Positions 45,300-56,300 of a stretch of 64,000 bases of DNA are shown here, piece after piece. The translations under genes and the position numbers were made by a program. Origin of the DNA: Beaufortia kweichowensis (Eukaryota; Chordata; Actinopteri; Cypriniformes; Gastromyzontidae); the NCBI GenBank assembly GCA_019155185.1, contig CM032802.1, positions 17,262,425 to 17,326,424 on the forward strand, read 5' to 3'. The notes below the pieces were generated by a model, which was not told the origin of the DNA, did not search any database, and saw only the letters and a list, made by a program, of their open reading frames with translations. The first letter of the stretch is position 1. Each line of letters begins with the position of its first letter.

Positions 45300-47235
45300 C
45301 AGCTCCTGTCACAGATCCTAGTATCCCGCCTTCAGCATTGGATTCTCTCACTCCAGTCACCCGCTCTGATTCACTGCACTTTTGAACTGCATTTCCCATG
45401 ATTCATTGCACTTCACCCGCCGCCATCTTCTCATCACCCGCACCTGTCGCCAATTACCTGGACTATTACAAATACCACTTGCTTGTGTTCGCTCCTTGTC
45501 TGGTATTGTTGTTATCACGTTGATGGTACTCTGTGCCTTATTTGCCTACGGATGATTGTATCCTGTTTCTGATGCCTTGTCAGTGGATGTTTGTTTCTCC
45601 ATGTGGATTTGTCTAAGTTTACCTGTGCCATTGGAATACCAGCGACTTTGTACCTGTGTGTTTTCATTTGGATTTTGTTACCTTTACCATTGTGATTGGA
45701 CTGCCTTACATCCCAGTAAAGTTTTTGTTGATGGTCTGTGTCTGTTGTTCCCGGTGAGACCTAACACTCCCGGCATTTTTGTTTTTCTAGATTTCAAGCT
45801 CCTGCACTTTTAGAACAGTGCCTACCGTTTTTAGCCGCGTTTAACTGCTGCACTGGACTCGGCACCTTACTGATGATAAATCCAGCCTTGGAGAATATCC
45901 TTTCTGATTATGTGGAGGTAGATGGGAAGCTGTAGATCACTTTAGATTTTCTTATCCCAAACATCTTATCCCAAACATTGTTAAATAGATCATACAATCC
46001 TACTCGATAGACTGAAAAACCATGTTGGCATTAATGGTCAAGCCTTAGCCTGGTTTAAATCTTATTTAACTGATCGTTACCAATTTGTGTATGCCAACGA
46101 TAAAAAATCTTACTACTCTCAGGTAAAATAATGCTACATACCACAGGGATCAGTTCTTGGCCCAATTGTCTTCGGCACTATATATGCTACCCCTCGGAGA
46201 TATTATTAAGAAACATGACATCAACTTAAACTGCTACGCTGACGATACCCAGCTCTATATTTCCTCAGAACCTAACAAACCCCACCATTTTACTAAGCTA
46301 ATAGACTGTATTAACGATATTAGAAAATGGATGGCAAACAACTTCCTTCTACTTAACTCCAACAAGACAGAGATTTTGATTATTGAACCTAATAGCTCCA
46401 AACACGACACACAATAGCCCACAACTTCTCTATAGAAGGTTGCACCATTGTCCCTTCCTCCGCAGTCAAGAACCTAGGTGTGATTCTAGATAAGAACCTG
46501 TCTTTTCGATGGTCACATTTCTAATACATGCCGAACTGCATTTTTTCACCTTAGAAATATTTCAAAGATGCGCCATATGCTGTCTTTCTCGGATATAGAG
46601 AAACTAATCCACGCCTTTATGACCTCCAGAATCGACTACTGTAATTCATTACTGGGGATGTCATGCAAAGCAAATAAATAAGCTTCAGCTGGTTCAAAAT
46701 GCAGCTGCTAGAGTTCTCACTAGATCAAAAAGTATGACCACATTAGTCCACTCCTAGCAACACTGCACTGGCTACCTGTAAAATATCGCATCGATTTTAA
46801 AATTCTGTTAATGACATACAAAGCACTAAATGGCTTAGCACCTCTATACTCTCCGTGAACTATTATCAGCATACAACCCATCACGGACATTACGCTCACA
46901 AAACAACGGGCTCTTAATAGTTCCAAGAGTATCAAAGAAATCTAAAGGTGGCAGATCTTTCTCCTACTTAGCTCCTAAACTATGGAATAACCTTCCCAGT
47001 AAAGTCCGGGACTCAGACACAGTCGAACAGTTTAAAACTACATTAAAGACTTATCTGTTTACACTTGCATTCACATAATCTTTGACCAAACTCTAAGGCC
47101 GCAATAGTTAACTCCTCAACTGGAACCGGGCACACACACATAATTCATACTGCATGTGATATCACATAAAACTGCTTACAATCAACATAGGAATGGCTGC
47201 TACGCTAATTCTGTTTTGTCCTTCTCTCCTCCTCC

Positions 47236-47266
<31 letters not shown>

Positions 47267-47730
47267 ATCCCCTACCCCTTTCTCCGAGGTATCCTGAGGA
47301 ATGAGTTCCAGCTGGCGCAACACTGCCCCACCTGATGCCCACCCTGGTGCTGCTTCATGACGACTACCCAGGACAACCTCCGCACCTGTTATATTAAAAT
47401 CAAATTTACCACATTACACTTAACATATAACATTTTTTTATTAACTCTCTTATAGTGAAGTTCTGCATCTTATAATGTCTGTATCTGTATCCTGTAAACT
47501 GCATAGTGAGTTATGGATGCGATCAATGGCAATTTGTGTCCCCTATTCCGATTGCACATGCTACTGGATTGCACCTATAACACGCCATGTCAGGGTTTTT
47601 TCTCTCCTAAAGAGTTTTTGAATCCCTGACCACTGACTGCTATGTCATTACATGTAAAGCTGCTTTGATACAATGTCCTTTGTGAAAAGCGCTATACAAA
47701 TAAAATTGAATTGAATTGAATTGAATTAAA
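45300..47730 (+). mobile_element. Decayed L2-type LINE
   Basis: From about 45.96 kb broken pieces of a non-LTR reverse transcriptase appear in order: GINGQALAWFKSYLTDR, then a degenerate PQGSVLGP region, then NLNCYADDTQLYIS with the catalytic YADD (the 86-codon frame at 46157-46417). A thumb-like segment (HLRNISKMRHMLSFSDIEKL, SRIDYCNSLL) follows. The 3' end shows AAAGCGCTATACAAATAAAA and tandem TTGAA units up to about 47728, as in fish L2 elements. The preceding 45.3-45.95 kb looks like its 5' part but is less certain. No endonuclease domain is seen. A CT microsatellite lies at about 47.23-47.27 kb. Confidence 0.8.
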
Positions 47731-49365
47731 TATTTGAATCCCAGCAGCCAATATGCTGCTGTGTCAGTCATGGATCATGGAAAGTAAAACTTAAAACGGT
47801 CACAGAGGTGGTTGGATTTATTCACGCATGGTAAAATATTTATTAAATGCTGCTTTTTGCATTTTTCTTTACAGCATTATCATAATAGGCTATATATTAA
47901 CTTATTGGGAGAAATCCAATAGTTCTATGTGAAATCAGACATTGAGCAGAATGGCATGATCTTCATTTCATAACACCTCTGTGAAGATTCAACTGTGAGA
48001 TTGGTAGTTGAATCAGGCTCCTCCTTTAGAAGCATCGAATCTTCGACTATTCAGGGTCACCGCTAGTTCATGTACTCAATAGTTTGACTAGGAGGGTCCT
48101 CGCAGCATCTGGGGCACTCACAGTTGAAGTCTTAAGTGAGGGAGGGATGATGAGGAGTGTGCAGATCATGCAAATGAGTGGATTAAGAAACTAGGGCTAG
48201 GTGTGCTGTTCTGATACTGAAATGGTTAGATCTAATGTAGGTTTTGTAGAATCTTGTAGCTGGCTGTTTGGAGTCATCAACGAAAAGTGAACTGAATGGT
48301 GATTTGACCAGGGAGCATCTGTACTGCAGGTAATTTAGGAGTGAACGGTATGGCTGGATCAGACCGCAAAGCACAGATAACGGCCCAACGGATCACCGGC
48401 ATCCAATTAACTACCATCGAGAACCTTACTTACTTCTGCACTTATCTGTACATATAATAACACTATATTCTTGCACTTCTGGTTAGATGCTAACTGCATT
48501 TTATTAGCATTGCAAAGTAGTGCATGATGAGACCAGACACAGACTTGAAGATTGAGTTGCTTTGTAGTGTTTGTTGATTGCAGGGTGCAGATGCAGGTGA
48601 TTAGAAGGCTGGTGACTGTGAACAAGAGGGCGGTGATGTGAGGTCTGGTGCTGAGGAAGCGGCTGGATCCGTGACAGTACCCCCTCACTGGCACCCCTCA
48701 ATGGGGTCCGTTCCCACTTCACATGCGACCCAAGACAAAACGCTCTGTCATAAGTTCTGTCAGGACCACTATCGTCAAATATTTAAACAATATCATTATT
48801 AAACAATAGCATGATTTATGGTTGGCGGAATGAATCTGTTGTGGGCAAAACTTTCAGTCTTGCATGGACAAAGCGGTAGTGCTGCAAACATATCCCACAA
48901 AAACAAAATCATTGCCCTAACCAAATAAAACATGCCCATGCATAATAAAACACATAGAATAGCGTAATTTACCAGAAAACTGTAATGCATGCAATAAAAT
49001 AAACAATCCTAAGATTGTTTACGAAAGCTGGAATAATACAAACAACAAAGTACTATATTACTAAACAAATAGCTCAGGTGAGAGGACTCAGAACTGACAA
49101 ACCCAACGAAGACAGGGCAACCTTTTTTAAAAGTGTAAAATATTTAGTTGGTGTTGGCGGTGTGGTTCTGTTCTGGGCAACTCACGCCCATCCATGCAGT
49201 TATTCCTGGACAGAGCGAGGAAAGCAGCAAGTCAGAACCCCCAAAACAAACCATATGCCAATTACCCCAAAAACAACTGATGCTGATGTGATTAGTTAGA
49301 AGATGCAAACTTTAACGCCGTAGATTTGAAATTAGCACTAGAGCTGCATGAGCCGGATGTTAACA
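47731..49365. other. Intergenic DNA with repeat-like segment
   Basis: No gene supported. At about 48.49-48.72 kb the sequence GGATCCGTGACAGTACCCCC followed by TCACTGGCACCCC resembles a GTGACAGTACCCCC word found in many cyprinid retroelement-derived repeats. Its structure is not clear enough to classify. Confidence 0.35.
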
Positions 49366-49369
49366 TACC

Positions 49370-49634
49370 ACATCCCTCACCTCCTTCAAGAAACAACTAA
49401 AAACACACCTCTTCCACAAACACCTGACACCATAATATATATATATATATATAAAACCCTCTCTTCTTTCCTCTACAGGTATTTATCTAGCACTGCATTA
49501 CTTTGTAAACTTAGGAAAGCACTTCTTAGTACTATTGTTGCTTCTTTTGATGTGTCGCTTCATTGTCTCCTAATATTTGTAAGTCGCTTTGGATAAAAGC
49601 GTCAGCTAAATGACTAAATGTAAATGTAAATGTA
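49370..49634 (+). mobile_element. 3' end of an L2/CR1-type LINE
   Basis: The left part still reads like the last codons of a reverse transcriptase ORF (CTCCTTCAAGAAACAACTAA, CACACCTCTTCCACAAACAC). It is followed by a short (AT)n and the tail TTTGTAAGTCGCTTTGGATA, AAGCGTCAGCTAAATG and tandem TAAATG units. It shares its tail with the minus-strand fragment at 14.42 kb. Confidence 0.65.
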
Positions 49635-51468
49635 GAATGAAAGCTAAACTAATAGTAATGTGGTCAGGGGAAGCATACACCTTGTGGTAAATAGCTTCGT
49701 TTTTTTAAAGCATGACATGTGACCTGCGTAGATCTTTAATTATTAGATAAACACTGTTTACATACGCCTGATCGAACTGCAAGTGTGTTGCATATAACCA
49801 AACAATTTCGCTGCAGCCTGCATAGAACAAGTGAACTGAAATTTGCTGGTTAAGAATAATTACAAAGCAATGAAGAGCGTGGAGAACCACGATTGAGAAG
49901 CTGATGAACTTAGAACTTAGAAAGCCTGAAATAAAGTCTACAGTTAATAAACGCTCTAAATTTGTTCATGTTTTATTCTACGACGTAAAAAACACCAGTA
50001 ATAACCCACTAGTGCTTTTTAAAGCTCTACCGTGGCTTAAAAACAGTGATTGCTAATAAGTTGCTAAAAGGGACTACAATTGTTAGGATGGGTGGTGCGA
50101 GTTTTTTGTAAATGGGTTTTTTTGAAATGTTATGCAAACACAGTACACAATCAAACATAATGCACTAAAACAGAATCGTTAAAGTTTATTTAGGGCACAA
50201 TTATCAAGCATATGTATTTTTAAACATTTTTTGGTGGTGGTGACGTTGAAGCCACGACCGTGGTGTAGTCCGTTAATTGTATTTAGGCTTCAAAATGTAT
50301 AAATGTTGAGTTAACTTCTAAAGATTATCTTGACAAACAAAACGTCTAAGTGTCATAACCGTTTGTTAATCACAGAGCTTATTTTTTGCAATTTTCCAAA
50401 AGTCTATAGGAAGATGCATGGGCTTTTGGAAGAGGGAACCAGTGTGGCGCTAACTTCCAGGTTGGCCTACAAAAATACATCATCTCTGCATTAGTCTATG
50501 AGTTACATTAATTAGCAGCACCTGATGTGATCAACTGATGCAAGCTGACTTATGTGACCTGCCAGAACTGATGCTACTCTTGATTTCTTAGATTGTGTAA
50601 TATGCATGAAAGTAAAGACGGGTCATTTTTTTCACTGTTAGTTTTTCATTAACTGTAATGCAATCCCACCCACATGCAGAGGGCGCTATTCATATGGTAA
50701 TGATCTGCAGGAGTCATGGCGACACCAAAACAATAGCATCTCAAACCCAAACAAATCATCCAGATTCATAGTCAGATTTACTGATTTTACAGCGATTTTT
50801 GGACGATGATGCGCTACACACGCGGGCATGCGCTTCTGGTGTGTTTGACTTTTTTACTTTTATTGTGAGAGTAACTGCACCCAGCGAAGCTTATTATAAC
50901 TGATGAGTAAGGATTATTTTTCTTTTTTGAGAAAATATTCTTTCTTACTTTTGAAAATAGTTTTACTATATGTGTAGCCACCATAGATTATTGGGGTAAC
51001 ATTTGTATAAATGGTTTAGTTTAGATACATATCCTGCAGATTCCTGTTTGGACTATATTTCCAGACTATATTTCCACCTGCAATATGTTTTATTGCTTTG
51101 GTTTATATACTTAATAATAGGTATATGTGGTTGTATGGCTAAAGTTGTTTTTTGTTATGCATGGTCATTGTTAGTATCAGTGGTGGGAAGGGGCATCATG
51201 CACCCAAGTCTTGTGATAGTTTCGGGGACGCAAGTGTTCCCATAACGCTGGTTTCACACTACAGGTGAAAGCAGTGCTCAATTTTTTCCTGCGCCCATGT
51301 TAACAGAGGAGAGCTTTCACACTGACGTAAGCAGAGTGTACTCACATAGCAGGAGCAGCGTGTTAGCAGCAGTGCCGCGATCATTTCAGCACTGAGTCTA
51401 TTTTCCTGTTCAATTAAAGTGACATGATCAATGGCCACAATTCACATGATTGACAGGAAATATTCAGC
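49635..51468. other. Intergenic DNA, nothing recognised
   Basis: AT-rich with moderate complexity. An 80-codon hydrophobic frame at 51003-51245 has no recognisable family or splice context. Confidence 0.45.
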
Positions 51469-52812
51469 TTAAAAGTTTGTAAATGAGATGTACTGTATAA
51501 CCATGACGTTCATCAGTTTCCTAGCAAGAGGCAGAGGGACGACGCGCCGAGACGACGTCAGAGTAGCAGAGTCCAGTGGCAATGGATGGTCGACGCCTGA
51601 CCAAGGCGGAGCCGGAGGGACGAGGGAGCCCGATGGAGCCAGTAGGATAACAGGCCACGGTGGAGGCGAGGGAGCTAGGAGCCGAGGCGGAGCTGATGGG
51701 TCGGAGGATCGAGGTGGAGTCCAGGACTCGGAGGCTGAAGGCACAGACATGGGAGCCGCACGGCATGGAGGAGCTGGGACCTGGAAGACCCGAGGTGAGC
51801 CCAAACGCCCAGATGGCGTAGCATGGAGGCGAGCTGAGGGACTGAGAGAGACCAGGGAAGACAGGGCAGAAGGCCAGGCTGAAGATAGAGGAGGCGGGAG
51901 AGGGAGGCTGGGTGGGAACTTGGAGACAGAGTCTGGAACCTCAGGGGCGGAGTCTGGAAACTCAGGGACGGAGTCTGGAAACTCAGGGGCGGCCATCTTG
52001 GCCTTGGCAGAATACTCAGGGACGGCCATCTTGGCCGTGACAGGGAACTCAGAAGCGGTCATCTTGACCGCGACGGGGAACTCAGGAGCGGCCATCTTGG
52101 CCGTGACGGGGGACACAAGGATGCCCATTCTGGCCAAGGCAAGGGCGGCCATCTTGAGCACAGCAGGACCGTCAGGGGCGGTCGTGTTGACCGTGAGGGA
52201 GAAGGTAGGGATGACCATCTTGGTCGTGACAGGACACTCAGGGGCGGCAATCTTGACTGCGATGGGGAACTCACCCTCCATTGCTGGAACTTGGTTGAAC
52301 CTCTCCTCCAGGCCCTCAGCATCTACCAATACTCCCGCGGGCATAAACGTTGTTGCCGACTCACATACCTTGTCAGACGTCTCTTGAGGCTTTGGCTCCG
52401 GGGCGACGGCCGACGCAGCAGTGGGTATGCACTCTGGCTCTGTTGTCGCAGCAGGATCTGGCTCTCCGTCTGTTGTCGGTCAGTCAGGCATTAGCTCCAT
52501 GCGGCGGGATGATGATGATGGGCTGGGCTCTGGGTTGGAAGTGAGGCTGGCGGTACTCTCTGGCTGGTGGTGGAAGAGACTGCATCCACAACTCGCCAGC
52601 ACTCACTCCACATAGGCACCAAAACTCCCTCGAGGGCCCTGCCCAGACAGCTTAGCCTTTGTAGCTGAATTTAGACTGGTATAGTAAAAGCTACGCAGGC
52701 AGATGTCTGGGTAGTCAGTTAGTGCAACCAAGACTAGGAAGCACATGGTGTGGTCCTCGAGGGTCTTATCCCCCTGCTCCAGGCAGAGGAGAAGATGTCC
52801 AGGGGTGGCCAT
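51469..52812 (-). pseudogene. Retrotransposon gag-like relic with two in-frame stops
   Basis: From the ATG at 52812 the minus-strand frame gives MATPGHLLLCLEQGDKTLED, YPDICLRSFYYTSLN and GPRGSFGAYVE, the layout of a short gag-like domain widespread in cyprinid retroelements. A TGA follows at about 52600-52602, and a second TGA at about 52494. Beyond each stop the same frame continues sensibly (NPEPSPSSSS, PEPKPQETSD) into an 11-residue repeat region at about 51.95-52.28 kb (APEFPVTAKMA-type) and a Pro/Ser/Ala-rich tail. Apart from the two stops, 1.3 kb keeps one frame. No protease or polymerase follows. The 299-codon plus-strand frame is its antisense. Confidence 0.65.
51950..52280. repeat. 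33 bp imperfect tandem repeat in the gag-like relic
   Basis: Imperfect units of about 33 bp carry GCGGCCATCTTGGCCGTGAC and GGGAACTCAGG blocks. The 11-codon period keeps both strands open over this stretch, which explains the long opposed frames. Confidence 0.7.
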
Positions 52813-53324
52813 GGTGAGGGTTCAATGGGGTCAGATCTTCTGTTACGGGGGTGAGATGAGAGGGAGACAATGAAGACATTGATAAACATAAATAAATCTT
52901 TACTTAAATCTTTACTTAACAAAAACACAGGATAAACAACAAAGTGACAAACAACAATGGCAAATGGTGAATACAATAAGAGAACAAAGAGATAGAGAAG
53001 AAGGATGAGGGAGAAGAAGGTCAGAGGGCTCGAGAATGTATGCTTATTATGTCATCAGAAAAGTTAGTTCATGCACAACACCTCTACAAGAGGCAGACAC
53101 ACTCTGTCAGATCTAAAATAGGGATCTAAAAGAGGGAGGCGGAGACCTGACAAGTCTTTACTACAAAACTGCAACTAGATAATAGAAAATTTGATATTTT
53201 TCCCTTTACACTTTTTATTTTCTATTTAGTCAGCTAGTTGTGCAAGCACTGTCAGCTTGTGGAGATGCAGCAGTATTGTCAGAGGAGAACTAGCTTCCCT
53301 GGTTGGGACGATGGGTTCTGTGTT
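52813..53324. other. Flank between gag relic and satellite
   Basis: This is probably the upstream non-coding part of the same retroelement on the minus strand (AAATCTTTACTTAA duplicated near 52.89-52.92 kb), but no terminal repeat is demonstrated. From about 53.17 kb it is AT-rich and then turns into GT-rich satellite. Confidence 0.4.
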
Positions 53325-56300
53325 CAGTCGTGTGTGGTTTTTAATGTCAGTGTTCAATCGTGTGTGGGTTTGAGCGTGTCTGTGTTCAGTGCGTGTGGGT
53401 TTGTGTGTCTGTGTTCAGTCATGCGTGGGTTTCGCGTGCGGTCTGTGTTCTGAATGCGTGTGGGTGTGTTTGTGTGTATTCAGTGTGTGTGGGGTTTGCG
53501 GTCAGTGTTCAGTGTGTGGGTTTGTGTGTGTGTGTACAGTGCGTGTGGGTTTGGCGTGTCTGTGTTCAGTGCATGGGTTTGCGTGTCTGTGTTCTGTGTC
53601 TCTGTGTTCAGTGTGTGTGGGTTTCGCGTGTCTGTGTTCCGGTGCGTGTGGGGTTTGCGTGTCTGTGTTCCGTGTGTGGGTTTGGCGTGTCTGTGTTCCG
53701 ATGCGTGTGGGTTTAGCGTGTCTGTGTTCAGTGTGTGTGGGTTTGCGTGTCTGTGTTCTGTGCGTGTGGGTTTGCGTGTCTGTGTTCAGTGCGTGTGGGT
53801 TTGCGTGTCTGTGTTCAGTGTGTATGGGTTTGAGTGTGTCAGTGTTCAGTGCGTGTGGGTTTGCGTGTGTCAGTGTTCAGTGCGTGTGGGTTTGCGTGTG
53901 TCAGTGTTCAGTCGCGTGTGGGTTTGTGTGTGTGTGTGTTCAGTGCGTGTGGGTTGGCGTGTGTCAGTGTTCGCGTGTGGGTTTGCGTGTCTGTGTTCCG
54001 TCGCGTGTGGGTTTCATGGATATTGTCCAGTGTTCAGTGTGTGTGGGTTTGAGTGTGTGTGTTCAGTGTGTGTGGAGTTTGAGTGTGTCAGTGTTCAGTC
54101 GTGTGGGTTTGTGTGTGTGTGTTCAGCGCGTGTGGGTTTCCGCGTGTCAGTGTTCGAGTGCGTGTGGGTTTGAGGGCGTGTCTGTGTTCCGCTAATGCGT
54201 GTGGGCGGTGTCTGTGTTCAGTGTGTGGGTTTGTGTGTCAGTGTTCAGTGTGTGTGGGTTTGTGTGTGTTCAGTGTGTGTGGGTTTATTGTGTCTGTGTT
54301 CAGTGCGTGTGGGTTTGCATGTCTGTGTTCAGTCAGCGTGTGGGTTGGAAATGTCAGTGTTCAGTGTGTGTGGGTTTGTGCAATGCTGTGTTCCGCGTGT
54401 GGGGTTTGTGTGTGTGTTCAGTGTGTGTGGGGTTTGTGTGTCAGTGTTCAGTGTGTGTGTGGAGTTTGTGTGTCAGTGTTCAGTGTGTGTGGGTTTGTGT
54501 GTGTTCAGTGTGTGTGGGTTTGTGTGTCAGTGTTCAGTGTGTGTGGGGTTTGTGTGTGTTCAGTGTGTGTGGGTTGTGTGTCAGTGTTCAGTGTGTGGGG
54601 TTTGTGTGTTCAGTGTGTGTGGAGTTTGTGTGTCAGTGTTCAGTGTGTGGGGTTTGTGTGTGTGTGTTCAGTGTGTGTGGGTTTGAGTGTGTGTTCAGTG
54701 TGTGTGGGTTTGTGTGTGTGTGTTCAGTGTGTTTGGGTTTGAGTGTGTGTGTTCAGTGTGTGTGGGTTTGTGTGTGTGTGTTCAGTGTGTGTGGGTTTTT
54801 GTGTCTCTGTGTTCAGTCACGTGTGGGGTTTCGCGTATGTCTGTGTTCAGAATGCGTGTGGGGTTTGTGTGTGTGTTCAGTGTGTGTGGGTTTGTGTGTC
54901 AGTGTTCAGTGCGTGTGGGAACAGTGTTCAGTGCCTGTGGGTTTGTGTGTGTGTGTTCAGTGTGTGTGATTTTGCGTGTCTGTGTTCTGTGTGTAATGTT
55001 CAGTGTGTGTGGGTTTCGCGTGTCTGTGTTCCGTGCGTGTGGGTTTACTGCGTGTCTGTGTTCGTGTGTGTGTGGTTTTGTGTGTCTGTGTTCGATGCGT
55101 GTGTGGGTTTCAGCGATGTCTGTGTTCAATCAGTGTGGGTTTTCGTGTCTGTGTTCAGTGTGTGTGTTTTGCGTGTCTGTGTTCAGTGTGTGTGTGGGTT
55201 TTGCGTGTCTGTGTTCAGTGTGTGTGGAATTAATGCGTGTCTGTGTTCAGTGTGTGGGTTTGTGTGTCAGTGTTCAGTGTGTGTGGGTTTGTGTGTGTGT
55301 GGAGTTCAGTGTGTGCTGGGGTTCAGTCGTGTGGGTTTGCGTGTCTGTGTTCAGTGTGTGTGGGTATGCACGTGTCTGTGTGTCAGTGTGTGTGGGTTTT
55401 GTGTGTCAGTGTTCAGTGTGTGTGGGGTTTGTGTGTGTGTGGGTTCCAGTGTGTGTGGAGTTCAGAATCGTGTGGGGTTTAAGTGTCAGTGTTCAGTGTG
55501 TGTGGAGTTTGTGTGTCTGTGTTCAGTGTCGTGTGGGTTTGCGTGTCTGTGTTCTGTGTGTCCATGTTCAACCAGTGGTGTGGGACTTTTTGTGTGTCAG
55601 TGTTCAGTGTGTGTGGGTTTGTGTGTCAGTGTTCAGTGTGTGGGTTTGTGTGTCCAGTGTTCAGTGTGTGTGGGTTTGTGTCTGTGTTCAGTGTGTGTGG
55701 GTTTGTGTGTCTGTGTTCAGTGTGTATGGGTTTGTGTGTGTGTTTCAATGCGTGTGGGTTTTGTGTGTGTTCAGTGTGTGGGTTTGTGTGTCAGTGTTCA
55801 GTGTGTGTGTGTTTTTGTGTGTGTGGAGGTTCAGATGCGTGTGGGGTTTGTGTGTCAGTGTTCAGTGTGTGTGGAGGTTTGTGTGTCAGTGTTCAGTGTG
55901 TGTGGGTTTGTGTGTCAGTGTTCAGTGTGTGTGGGTTTTTGTGTGTGTTCAGTGTGTGTGGGTTTGTGTGTCAGTGTGTTCAGTGTGTGTGGGTTTGTGT
56001 GTGTTCAGTGTGTGGAGGTTTTGTGTGTCAGTGTTCAGTGTGTGTGGGTTTGTGTGTCAGTGTTCAGTGTGTGTGGGTTTGTGTGTGTGTGGGTTCAGTG
56101 TGTGTGGGTTCATGCGTGTGGGTTTGCGTGTCTGTGTTCAGTGTGTGTGTGGGTTTCGTGTCTGTGTTTAGTGTGTGTGGGTTTAACGTGTCTGTACAAT
56201 TAAGTGTGTGTGGGAGTTTGCGTGTCAGTGTTCAGTGTGTGTAGGTTTGTGTGTCAGTGTTCAGTCGTGTGGGTTTGTGTTCAGTCGTGTGGGTTTGTGT

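Noticed and set aside
45094..45399. 101-codon minus-strand frame that could be an upstream exon of the 42-44 kb gene
   Set aside because: It overlaps the probable 5' part of the plus-strand LINE and lacks a donor that would join exon A in frame.
51488..52387. 299-codon plus-strand frame with Gly/Ala/Leu repeats
   Set aside because: It is antisense to the gag-like relic. A 33 bp repeat keeps both strands open, and the minus-strand frame has the recognisable gag-type start.
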